DNA from: Sphingobacteriia bacterium
GTDB taxonomy: Bacteria; Bacteroidota; Bacteroidia; Chitinophagales; Chitinophagaceae
Reading direction: 5' to 3'
Length of the DNA: 5,889 bases
Assembly (NCBI GenBank): GCA_004294465.1
Contig: REAV01000041.1
Span: forward strand, 1-5,889
This document shows positions 1-5,889 of the stretch, one piece after another (the first letter of the stretch is position 1; each line of letters begins with the position of its first letter). The translations under genes were made by a program, and so were the position numbers. Below the pieces are notes generated by a model that made no database searches, was not told where the DNA came from, and worked only from the letters and a program-made list of their open reading frames with translations.

Positions 1-393
1 CCTGATAAAATTCAATATGCAGTTGAATTATTTGTAAGCCCTATGGATTTGCCTTTATTGCATATTGGAGAACAAGTGCGATTTATTTTTGATGGATTTC
101 CTGCGATTGTATTTACTGGCTGGCCAGAAGCTTCTTATGGTACTTTTGGTGGTGTAATTGCAGCGGTTGAAACATCTGTAAGTGAAAATGGAAAATTCCG
201 GTTATTGGTCATTGAAGACAAAAATGAAAAACCATGGCCAAAGCAATTGAGAATGGGTGGAGGAGCAAATGGAATTGCCTTATTAAATGATGTACCTATT
301 GGCTACGAAATATGGCGAAATATCAATGGGTTTCCGCCAGAGTACTATAAACCTTCCAATAACTCAAAAGAACAATCAAAAAATAAGAAATAG
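1..393 (+). CDS. HlyD-family membrane fusion protein (periplasmic adaptor), C-terminal part
   Basis: The reading frame is open from the first base, so the gene starts upstream; the last 130 codons are visible and end at TAG 391-393. Proteins of this family are anchored in the inner membrane and bridge an export pump to a TolC-type channel. The visible part begins in the beta-barrel region (AVELFVSPMDLPLL, then GEQVRFIFDGFPA and SYGTFGGVI). It continues through the membrane-proximal domain (LRMGGGANGIALL) to an ending around YEIWRNINGFPPEYY, a pattern I associate with Bacteroidota HlyD adaptors. The last 16 or so residues are a Lys/Asn/Ser-rich tail. An ATG at 43 is only an internal methionine, because coding similarity continues before it. 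The TolC gene follows after 5 bases, so the two are almost certainly co-transcribed. The pump partner is not visible; an ABC transporter is my guess. Confidence 0.85.
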   Translation, partial: PDKIQYAVELFVSPMDLPLLHIGEQVRFIFDGFPAIVFTGWPEASYGTFGGVIAAVETSVSENGKFRLLVIEDKNEKPWPKQLRMGGGANGIALLNDVPIGYEIWRNINGFPPEYYKPSNNSKEQSKNKK

Positions 394-398
394 TGGGC

Positions 399-1781
399 AT
401 GAAAAGAACGGCATTCATTTTTTTATTGTTGATTGGTTATAGTTTAAAGGCTCAGGTGCTTACGCCAGAAGCTTTTATAGAACAGGTTAGACAAAACCAT
501 CCTGTTGCAAAACAAGCAGCCATTCAAATTGAAAAGGCAAAAGCAGATTTATTAAGTGCTCGTGGTGGATTTGATCCTTCCTTTACTTATGAAGCAAGTA
601 GAAAAACATTTGACGGGAAAAATTATTATTTCTATTCTAACCCTGAATTAAAAATACCAACCCGATTTGCAGGGGCTAATATTAAAACTGGTTTGGAGAA
701 TAACGGAGGTGCCAATTTAGAATCTGAAGTTACTTCAGGGCAATCCAGTTATTTTGGTTTAGAATTACCAGTTGCAAAAGGCTTGGTTATAGATAAACAA
801 AGAGCCGCCTTACAGCAAGCACAAATTTATCGATCGATGAGTGAGCAGGAACGAAATAGAATGCTCAACGATTTATTATTTGATGCGTATATAGGATATT
901 GGCAATGGACCAGTACCTATCAGATTTATAGTGTCTACACTAAATTTTTACAAATAAGTGCTGATAGATACCGATTGGTAAAATTGGCTTTTGCAAATGG
1001 AGATCGTTCGGCCATTGATACTATTGAAGCATTAACGCAAATTCAAAATTTTGAAATGTTGCAAGCCGATGCAAGAGTGAAGTTGAATACAGCAAGTTTA
1101 GAATTATCTAATTTTTTATGGACCAATCAGGATAGTGCATACTTGTTGCCAGAAAAAACTGTTCCAGATACCATTCGTTTTGCATTGAATTTATCACCCC
1201 AATCTTTAGAGCAATTATTACAAAGAGCCAGTACAGAAAACCCTATTTTAAAATCCTATGATTTTAAATTGAATGCATTAGAAGTAGAAAGAAAATTAAA
1301 GTTTCAAAGTATTTTGCCTACCATTAATTTGAAAGCCAATTTATTGAATCAAAATTATAATGTATTTAAAGGTGTTAATGGAGCTTTTTTACAAAACAAT
1401 AATGCTTGGGGAATAGATATTAAAGTGCCTTTATTCTTAAGAGAAGGAAGAGGAGAGTACAGAAAAGCAAAGTTGAAAATTGAAGAAACCAATTATGAAC
1501 TAGCTGCTAAAAAATGGGAGATTGAAAATAAAGTAAGAAATTATTTTACAGAAACCAATTTATTGCAACAACAAATCAGGGTTACACAAAATGCATTCAA
1601 TGGGTTCACCGCTTTACTAAGAGCAGAAAACCTTCGATTTCAAAACGGAGAAAGCTCTTTGTTTTTGATTAATACAAGAGAGAATAAAGTAATTGAAACG
1701 GCCGAAAAATTGATCAGCTTAAGATTGAAATATTTGAAAGCCAATTATTCAATCGAATGGTCTGCTGGTATTTTACGCTAG
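399..1781 (+). CDS. TolC-family outer membrane efflux protein
   Basis: The product is 460 residues, a normal length for TolC-like channels, which form a trimeric outer-membrane barrel with a long periplasmic helical tunnel. Residues 1-18 form a signal peptide: MKR, then a hydrophobic stretch, with likely cleavage after LKA and before QV. The mature protein is rich in amphipathic helix. It shows the family's internal duplication: FANGDRSAIDTIEAL in the first half corresponds to FQNGESSLFLINTRE in the second. I chose ATG 399; a GTG at 393 in the same frame would add only two residues and overlaps the adaptor's stop codon. No Shine-Dalgarno sequence is visible, as is usual in Bacteroidota. It lies directly behind the HlyD-type adaptor, so the two should work in one exporter. 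The substrate cannot be told from the sequence: a type I secretion system or a drug/metabolite efflux pump are both possible. Confidence 0.9.
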   Translation: MKRTAFIFLLLIGYSLKAQVLTPEAFIEQVRQNHPVAKQAAIQIEKAKADLLSARGGFDPSFTYEASRKTFDGKNYYFYSNPELKIPTRFAGANIKTGLENNGGANLESEVTSGQSSYFGLELPVAKGLVIDKQRAALQQAQIYRSMSEQERNRMLNDLLFDAYIGYWQWTSTYQIYSVYTKFLQISADRYRLVKLAFANGDRSAIDTIEALTQIQNFEMLQADARVKLNTASLELSNFLWTNQDSAYLLPEKTVPDTIRFALNLSPQSLEQLLQRASTENPILKSYDFKLNALEVERKLKFQSILPTINLKANLLNQNYNVFKGVNGAFLQNNNAWGIDIKVPLFLREGRGEYRKAKLKIEETNYELAAKKWEIENKVRNYFTETNLLQQQIRVTQNAFNGFTALLRAENLRFQNGESSLFLINTRENKVIETAEKLISLRLKYLKANYSIEWSAGILR

Positions 1782-1796
1782 CAATTATTTCTTTTT
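1763..1796 (+). terminator. Candidate intrinsic terminator overlapping the end of the TolC gene
   Basis: TGCTGGT (1763-1769) can pair with GCTAGCA (1777-1783) around a 7-base loop; two of the seven pairs are G-T wobbles. A T-rich run (ATTATTTCTTTTT, 1784-1796) follows on the plus strand. The stem includes the last codons and stop of the TolC gene, and the T-run lies in the tail of the convergent gene. It is only a moderate hairpin. It has no T-run in the other direction, so it would serve the plus-strand transcript only. Confidence 0.4.
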
Positions 1797-2555
1797 AAAT
1801 TTTGCAATAAAGCTTTTGCTGTGTTCACTAATAATGAGCTTCCCGCTAATACCTGCTCTTTCTTTTAAAAGATGATCCCAGTGTTCCGTTCCATGCCAGA
1901 ATATTTTTTTCAACTCTTTCAATGCTTCAGGATTAGACTGAGATAATGAAGTGGATAAACGAATAATTGAATCATCCATTCCAGCAGAGTCGGCATGCAA
2001 TTCGGCAAACAATCCTTTTCTTCTTGCCCAGTCTGCAGGACGATACATACTCGCATCGATAGTTAATTGAGAAAAAGCGGATAAACCAATTTTTCGCTCA
2101 ACTGCTGGCCCAACTACAAAAGGCCCAATACCTACAGCCAATTCACTGAGTTTAACTTCTGCACCTTCACAAGCAATGGCATAATCGGCGGCGGCTGCAA
2201 TTCCAACTCCTCCTCCTATACATTTACCCTGAACTCTTGCAATAATGATTTTGCCACAGGTTCGCATAGCATTGATCACTTTAGCAAAGCCACTAAAAAA
2301 CTGTAACCCTTCGGCTTCGTTTTGTATGGCAGCTAATTCATCAAATGAAGCTCCCGCACAAAATATTTTTTCTCCTCCAGATCTAAGTATGATTACTTTA
2401 GTACTATCATTGATTCCTTCGCTATGAATTTCTTTTGCCAACGCGTCTAAGATTTTTCCAGGCAAAGAATTGCTTTGCGGATGGAAAAATTCTATGGTAG
2501 CAATTCCATGTTCTCTTTCTACTTTAACGTATCCTTCTTTAATTTCTTCTATCAT
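1785..2555 (-). CDS. Crotonase-family enoyl-CoA hydratase/isomerase, paaZ-linked
   Basis: The product is 256 residues, the usual size of a single-domain crotonase. It should be cytosolic and act on CoA thioesters in beta-oxidation-like steps. Oxyanion-hole segments are visible at FCAGASFDEL (65-74) and KCIGGGVGIA (111-120). By alignment from memory with rat mitochondrial enoyl-CoA hydratase, the first catalytic Glu (Glu144 there) is Gly118 here, while the second (Glu164) is retained as Glu138 in LSELAVGIG. One remaining Glu is the pattern of enoyl-CoA isomerases, so hydratase activity is uncertain. The GG-TQRL segment common after this site is also replaced (GIGPFVVGPAVERKIG). I chose ATG 2555; an in-frame TTG at 2585 would add ten residues unlike the family and overlap paaZ. 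The ATG lies 13 bases after the paaZ stop, so the two form an operon. The gene is probably a PaaF/PaaG-type partner, but the exact reaction cannot be assigned. Confidence 0.87.
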   Translation of the reverse strand: MIEEIKEGYVKVEREHGIATIEFFHPQSNSLPGKILDALAKEIHSEGINDSTKVIILRSGGEKIFCAGASFDELAAIQNEAEGLQFFSGFAKVINAMRTCGKIIIARVQGKCIGGGVGIAAAADYAIACEGAEVKLSELAVGIGPFVVGPAVERKIGLSAFSQLTIDASMYRPADWARRKGLFAELHADSAGMDDSIIRLSTSLSQSNPEALKELKKIFWHGTEHWDHLLKERAGISGKLIISEHSKSFIAKFKKK

Positions 2556-2568
2556 AATGAATATAAAG

Positions 2569-4614
2569 TTAGTTTTTTCTCGCAACCATGGTTAATATAG
2601 TTGCTATTCCTACTAATTCATCCAATTCGTCTATCATTTCAACCATCCATTTTACAATTCCTTTATCAATATCTGTAGGTTCTTTCTTTTCCTGACGAAT
2701 TTTTTCTTTGCAGGTAAATCGAATATGCATTTCACTGCCAGGGTAAACGGGTTTGGTGAATCTTAGTTCATCAATTCCATAGTTTAATAACACTGGATTC
2801 TTTTCATAACTATCCACGAACAATCCTGCAGCCATACTCATTAATAAATATCCATGGGCAACCTGTCTTTCAAACATGGTTCCTGTAAAATCGGTACTAT
2901 TTAAATGCGCATAAAAATGATCTCCACTTAAATCGGCAAATTGATTGATATCTTCTGCTGTGATTAATCTTTTTTCTGTGATCAATTGATCACCAATTTC
3001 CAGTTCTTCGTAATATTTTTTGAATGGATGAATCGTGTTGGTATTGCCAGTTGCACCTTGCTGGTATACTTGACTGATAGCAGTGATCATATCTGGTGAC
3101 CCTTGAATAGCCACTCTTTGCATATAATGTTTTACACCTCTTAGCCCGCCCATTTCTTCTCCACCACCTGCTCTGCCTGGTCCTCCATGAATCAATAATG
3201 GCAATGGTGCTCCATGACCTGTACTTTCTTTAGCACATTGTTCATTCAACACCAAAATTCTACCATGATAGGTACCAGCACCAAGCACATAATCTTTCGC
3301 AATATTTTTATCAGCAGTTACGATTGAACTTACCAATGAACCTTTCCCCATTTTAGCTAATACGATTGCTTCTTCTGTATGTTTATATGGCATTAATGTA
3401 GCAACCGGACCAAATGGTTCTGTTTCATGTACATCGGTACTTCCGAATGGATTTTCATTCAATAATAATAGCGGGCTCATAAATGCGCCTTTTTCCGCAT
3501 CTGCATCAACTGCGTTTACACTATCCAGTGAGCCATATATAATTTGTGAACTAGCCAATAATTTTTGTACCTGCTGTTTTACTTCTATGCGTTGAGATTC
3601 TCCTGCCAATGATCCCATTCTAACAGTTGCATTGAGCGGGCTTCCTATTACTGTTTGAGCCAATGCTTTTTTCAATGCTATTTGAACAGCTTCTATTTTA
3701 TTTTCAGGAACAAATATTCTTCTAACAGCAGTACAACGTTGACCAGATTTTGTGGTCATTTCTTTTCTTACTTCTTTAATAAAAATATCCCATTCAGGCA
3801 TCGATTCATTTACATCTTCTCCTAATACAATACAGTTCAATGAATCTGCTTCCATATTAAATGGAACATTCTCTTCCATTATTTTTTTGCCCGATTTAAG
3901 CATCATACCTGTTGTTGCTGATCCGGTAAATGTCACCACATCTTGCGACCCAACTTGATCTAATAAATTTCCTGCACTACCACAAACCAATTGCAATGCA
4001 CCAGCTGGTAAAATACCTGATGCAATAATTTCTTTTACTACTGCTTCAGTTAAAAAAGAAGTGACCGTTGCAGGTTTAACAATTGCAGGCATTCCGGCCA
4101 ATAAATTCACCGCAATTTTTTCGAGCATTCCCCAAACAGGGAAATTAAATGCATTGATATGAATAGCAACACCCTCTTTCGGAATCAATAAATGATGTCC
4201 CATAAAAGTATTGGCTTTTCCCAAAGGATGTGTTTCTCCATCTAAACAATAAGGAGTATCTGGAAATTTTCTTCTCAGAGATGCATAAGCAAATAAATTT
4301 CCAATACCTCCTTCAATATCTACCCAACTATCGGCCTTTGTTGCTCCTGTTTGGTAGCTTACCGTGTATAGTTTGTCTAAATGTTCTCTTAAATGAAGCG
4401 CCAAGGCTCGAAGCATTAATCCTCTCTCGTGAAAGCTCATCTTGCGCAATGCAGGGTTTCCCTGGTTTCTGGCATAGTGCACCACTTGCGCAAAATCAAT
4501 GCCCTTTGTGGTTGCATTGGCAATCGGCACCCCTGTATAAGCATTGTACAATAATTGCCCATCTCCATCACCCTTGATCCATTTTCCTAAAATATAATTT
4601 TCAACCGTATACAT
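2569..4614 (-). CDS. paaZ: PaaZ: oxepin-CoA hydrolase / 3-oxo-5,6-dehydrosuberyl-CoA semialdehyde dehydrogenase
   Basis: The product is a 681-residue bifunctional enzyme, the same length as I recall for E. coli PaaZ. In aerobic phenylacetate catabolism the C-terminal domain opens oxepin-CoA by hydrolysis, and the N-terminal domain oxidises the reactive aldehyde to 3-oxo-5,6-dehydrosuberyl-CoA. The aldehyde dehydrogenase domain covers about residues 1-515: NFPVWGMLEKIAVNLLAG (157-174) and IVKPAT near 178, cofactor-site FTGSATTG (229-236), general-base Glu255, and nucleophile Cys294 in GQRC. The PaaZ-type stretch HGGPGRAGGGEEMGGLRGVKH lies near 476-496. The MaoC-like hydratase domain covers about 530-681, with Asp565 and His570 in SGDHFYAH (563-570) and VAHGYL at 585-590. 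Both active sites look intact. ATG 4614 gives the usual start (ENYILGKWIKGDG). It has its own promoter region and is followed by the crotonase gene; the paaABCDE ring-epoxidase genes are not in the window. Confidence 0.95.
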   Translation of the reverse strand: MYTVENYILGKWIKGDGDGQLLYNAYTGVPIANATTKGIDFAQVVHYARNQGNPALRKMSFHERGLMLRALALHLREHLDKLYTVSYQTGATKADSWVDIEGGIGNLFAYASLRRKFPDTPYCLDGETHPLGKANTFMGHHLLIPKEGVAIHINAFNFPVWGMLEKIAVNLLAGMPAIVKPATVTSFLTEAVVKEIIASGILPAGALQLVCGSAGNLLDQVGSQDVVTFTGSATTGMMLKSGKKIMEENVPFNMEADSLNCIVLGEDVNESMPEWDIFIKEVRKEMTTKSGQRCTAVRRIFVPENKIEAVQIALKKALAQTVIGSPLNATVRMGSLAGESQRIEVKQQVQKLLASSQIIYGSLDSVNAVDADAEKGAFMSPLLLLNENPFGSTDVHETEPFGPVATLMPYKHTEEAIVLAKMGKGSLVSSIVTADKNIAKDYVLGAGTYHGRILVLNEQCAKESTGHGAPLPLLIHGGPGRAGGGEEMGGLRGVKHYMQRVAIQGSPDMITAISQVYQQGATGNTNTIHPFKKYYEELEIGDQLITEKRLITAEDINQFADLSGDHFYAHLNSTDFTGTMFERQVAHGYLLMSMAAGLFVDSYEKNPVLLNYGIDELRFTKPVYPGSEMHIRFTCKEKIRQEKKEPTDIDKGIVKWMVEMIDELDELVGIATILTMVARKN

Positions 4615-4632
4615 AGCTGTTTTTTAATCGTC

Positions 4633-4659
4633 ACAAAGCTAACGATTGATAGTTTACAA
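4633..4659 (-). promoter_or_regulatory. Putative Bacteroidota-type promoter of paaZ
   Basis: On the minus strand TAGCTTTGT (4641 down to 4633) matches the Bacteroidota -7 consensus TAnnTTTGY at every fixed position. An upstream TTG (4659-4657) could be part of the -33 element, but the 15-base spacing is shorter than the roughly 17-20 usually seen. Transcription would start near 4627, leaving a leader of about a dozen bases before the paaZ ATG. The site lies just beyond the adk terminator, which supports separate transcription of paaZ. Confidence 0.5.
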
Positions 4660-4672
4660 GTATAGATAGGGC

Positions 4673-4709
4673 AAAAAAAATCCCGTTCAAGATATTATCC
4701 AGAACGGGA
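4673..4709 (-). terminator. Intrinsic terminator downstream of adk
   Basis: Read on the minus strand, TCCCGTTC (4709-4702) and GAACGGGA (4688-4681) form a perfect 8-base-pair GC-containing stem around a 13-base loop. Eight T residues (4680-4673) follow at once. It lies 40 bases after the adk stop and 59 bases before the paaZ start. It should therefore end the adk transcript and insulate paaZ. On the plus strand the same hairpin lacks a T-run, so it works in one direction. Confidence 0.88.
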
Positions 4710-4748
4710 AAGCAGTTGGTTATTGGTCAAAAACTTTTAAAAGTCTTA

Positions 4749-5330
4749 CTAATTAGACATCCTTTTGTCTATTTCGCTGCAAAGAGATGAAAAAATTTCT
4801 TCTACTGTTCCTTCACCCTTCAAATGCACTACTTTATTGAACTGGCCATAGTAATTGGCAACAACAGTGGTTTTTTCCTGGTATTCTTTGATTCTAGCTC
4901 TGATTACTTCTTCATTGGTATCATCACTTCTGCCGCTGGTCAACCCTCTATTGAGTAATCTTTTTACCAATTCTTCTTCACTTACATCCATGGCAAGAAC
5001 AACGCCTATTTCAGCGTTTTTTAGCTTGAGTAATTTATCTAAGGCCTCGCTTTGAGCGGTTGTACGTGGAAATCCATCAAATAAGAAACCTTTTGCGTGA
5101 GGGTTATTTTCTAAAGCAGAACTAATCATTCCAACAACTACTTCGTCTGGCACCAATTGGCCTTTGTCCATAATGGTTTTGGCTTCAATTCCTAGAGGGG
5201 TTTTGTTAGCTATTTCACTTCTAAGTAAATCACCAGTGGATAAATGCTTAAGTCCGTATGCCGCAATTAGTTTTTCACTTTGCGTACCTTTACCACTTCC
5301 CGGAGGTCCGAATAAAATAATATTAAACAT
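4749..5330 (-). CDS. adk: Adenylate kinase
   Basis: This 193-residue cytosolic enzyme catalyses ATP + AMP = 2 ADP and is essential for adenylate balance. The Walker A loop GPPGSGKGT is at residues 8-16. The AMP-binding region includes STGDLLR (31-37) and the signature GFLFDGFPRTTAQ (81-93) with Asp85 and Arg89. The LID is the short form (RGLTSGRSDDT, 128-138) without the zinc-binding cysteines of long bacterial forms, which explains the length below the 214 residues of E. coli Adk. Arg134 and Arg144/146 are candidates for phosphate contacts. The start at ATG 5330 fits the family, since the P-loop usually begins within the first ten residues. The gene stands alone, with its own promoter element upstream and a strong terminator downstream, and is divergent from msrB. 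Confidence 0.97.
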   Translation of the reverse strand: MFNIILFGPPGSGKGTQSEKLIAAYGLKHLSTGDLLRSEIANKTPLGIEAKTIMDKGQLVPDEVVVGMISSALENNPHAKGFLFDGFPRTTAQSEALDKLLKLKNAEIGVVLAMDVSEEELVKRLLNRGLTSGRSDDTNEEVIRARIKEYQEKTTVVANYYGQFNKVVHLKGEGTVEEIFSSLCSEIDKRMSN

Positions 5331-5354
5331 GGACGTACTAACCTTAATTGAAGA

Positions 5355-5363
5355 GCAAATATA
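5355..5363 (-). promoter_or_regulatory. Putative -7 promoter element of adk
   Basis: On the minus strand TATATTTGC (5363-5355) is a full match to TAnnTTTGY. It sits 24 bases before the adk start codon, which would give a leader of roughly 18 bases. About 19 bases upstream there is only AATG in place of the expected TTTG, so the -33 element is weak. Confidence 0.5.
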
Positions 5364-5396
5364 AGACCTGTAGTTTAAAAAACATTTAACAATTGC

Positions 5397-5419
5397 ATGA
5401 AATGATTGAAATCATTCAT
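5397..5419. promoter_or_regulatory. Palindrome between adk and msrB, possible operator
   Basis: AATGATT (5401-5407) and AATCATT (5410-5416) are perfect inverted copies separated by GA. Three more pairs (ATG 5397-5399 with CAT 5417-5419) extend the arms if A5400 is bulged. It lies midway in the 176-base divergent spacer, upstream of both candidate promoters. It could bind a dimeric regulator or be chance in AT-rich DNA. The rest of the spacer shows no other structure that I can support. Confidence 0.3.
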
Positions 5420-5465
5420 TTTATTCAATAAATAGCCATTTTAGCAAATAGATAACAAACTAAAT

Positions 5466-5474
5466 TGAATTTGG
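5466..5474 (+). promoter_or_regulatory. Weak candidate -7 element of msrB
   Basis: TGAATTTGG differs from TAnnTTTGY at the second and last positions. It lies 32 bases before the msrB ATG. No convincing TTTG is found at the -33 spacing; TTTA at 5440-5443 is the nearest. It is offered as the best candidate in the spacer, not a firm call. Confidence 0.25.
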
Positions 5475-5506
5475 TACGTAAATAGAGAAACAAAAGCCAT
5501 AAAACT

Positions 5507-5889
5507 ATGAAATTATTTATTTATTTAATATGTTCAATTTGCCTCCTGCAGTCTTGTATTGGGCAAGAAAACAAATCAAAAACCAACAAAATGGATAGCA
5601 CAGAAAAATCAAAAAACCCATATTACTCCAAAACCGAGCAATCTAAGTTGGCAGTAAAAGACGATGACTGGAAAAAAGTATTGTCTCCAGAAGTATATTA
5701 TATAGCCAGAGAAAAAGGAACTGAGCGTGCATGGACCAGCAAGTTTGAAGCATTTAAAGAAGCAGGCACTTATTATTGCGCTGTTTGTGGTAATGCATTG
5801 TTTAAAAGCGATACCAAATTTGATAGCGGATGTGGATGGCCAAGTTTTTACGAACCCATTTCTAAAGGATCGATTATTTATTTACCCGA
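5507..5889 (+). CDS. msrB: MsrB, peptide-methionine (R)-S-oxide reductase, predicted lipoprotein, N-terminal part
   Basis: The first 127 codons are visible and the frame runs off the window end. MsrB reduces the R form of methionine sulfoxide in proteins. Residues 1-16 look like a lipoprotein signal (MKLFIY, a hydrophobic core, then LLQSC with Cys17 as the lipidation site). A Lys/Ser/Asn-rich linker reaches to about residue 37. The SelR domain begins near 52 (DDDWKKVLSPEVYYIAR) and contains the first half of the zinc site, Cys91-x-x-Cys94, and the signature SGCGWPSFYEP (107-117). Cys109 there is the position of the resolving cysteine in many MsrBs. The catalytic cysteine near the C-terminus is beyond the window. 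ATG 5507 gives the signal peptide; ATG 5591 (Met29) would give a cytosolic form without it. I prefer the first because the lipobox-like sequence is unlikely to be chance. Confidence 0.92.
   Translation, partial: MKLFIYLICSICLLQSCIGQENKSKTNKMDSTEKSKNPYYSKTEQSKLAVKDDDWKKVLSPEVYYIAREKGTERAWTSKFEAFKEAGTYYCAVCGNALFKSDTKFDSGCGWPSFYEPISKGSIIYLP

Noticed and set aside
393..398. GTG start for the TolC gene
   Set aside because: It adds only Met-Gly before a normal MKR signal peptide, and ATG 399 is the stronger start.
1804..1819. GCAATAAAGCTTTTGC near-palindrome in the end of the crotonase gene
   Set aside because: It needs a two-base bulge, leaves no loop and lies in coding sequence.
2556..2585. A ten-residue longer crotonase starting at TTG 2585
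   Set aside because: The extension is unlike crotonase N-termini, uses a rare start codon and overlaps the end of paaZ; ATG 2555 gives the usual length.
3752..3958. Short plus-strand open frames inside the minus-strand genes (also 2245-2427, 4230-4577, 4855-5055, 5164-5364)
   Set aside because: They are antisense to well-recognised genes, have no recognisable domains and show composition expected of shadow frames.
4733..4744. Perfect 12-base palindrome ACTTTTAAAAGT just after adk
   Set aside because: It has no loop, is almost all A/T, and the GC-containing terminator a little further on explains the end of transcription better.
1..5889. Mobile elements, CRISPR repeats, tRNA or rRNA genes, defence or toxin-antitoxin genes
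   Set aside because: I saw no direct repeats with spacers, no terminal inverted repeats, no transposase or recombinase motifs and no cloverleaf-like segments; almost all of the window is occupied by recognised genes.

Overview
The window looks like chromosomal DNA from a member of the Bacteroidota, most likely near the Chitinophagaceae. That placement is an inference. It rests on the AT-rich composition, the lack of Shine-Dalgarno sequences before the starts, TAnnTTTG-type -7 promoter elements, and the style of the HlyD/TolC proteins. The window holds six protein genes, two of them cut by the window edges. I see no RNA gene, insertion sequence, CRISPR array, prophage or attachment site.

Layout. 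(1) Positions 1-1781, plus strand: the end of a HlyD-family periplasmic adaptor, then after 5 bases a TolC-family outer-membrane channel. These are the outer two parts of a tripartite exporter. The inner-membrane pump is not visible and is probably upstream. A weak terminator-like hairpin overlaps the end of the TolC gene. (2) Positions 1785-4614, minus strand, convergent with the exporter and only 3 bases from it: a two-gene unit of paaZ followed by a crotonase-family gene. PaaZ opens the oxepin-CoA ring and oxidises the resulting aldehyde in aerobic phenylacetate breakdown. The crotonase probably acts on a CoA-thioester intermediate of the same or a related route. (3) Positions 4615-4748: a spacer with the paaZ promoter region and a clear intrinsic terminator for the gene above it. 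(4) Positions 4749-5330, minus strand: adk, adenylate kinase, apparently transcribed alone. (5) Positions 5331-5506: a divergent intergenic region with an adk promoter element, a short palindrome and a weak candidate msrB promoter. (6) Positions 5507-5889, plus strand: the start of msrB, a methionine-R-sulfoxide reductase that appears to be exported as a lipoprotein.

The genes fall into four separate functional units: export, phenylacetate/CoA catabolism, nucleotide metabolism and oxidative protein repair. I found no convincing undescribed system. The points most worth a second look are the crotonase that lacks one of the two catalytic glutamates of true hydratases, the separation of paaZ from the rest of the paa genes, and the lipoprotein form of MsrB.
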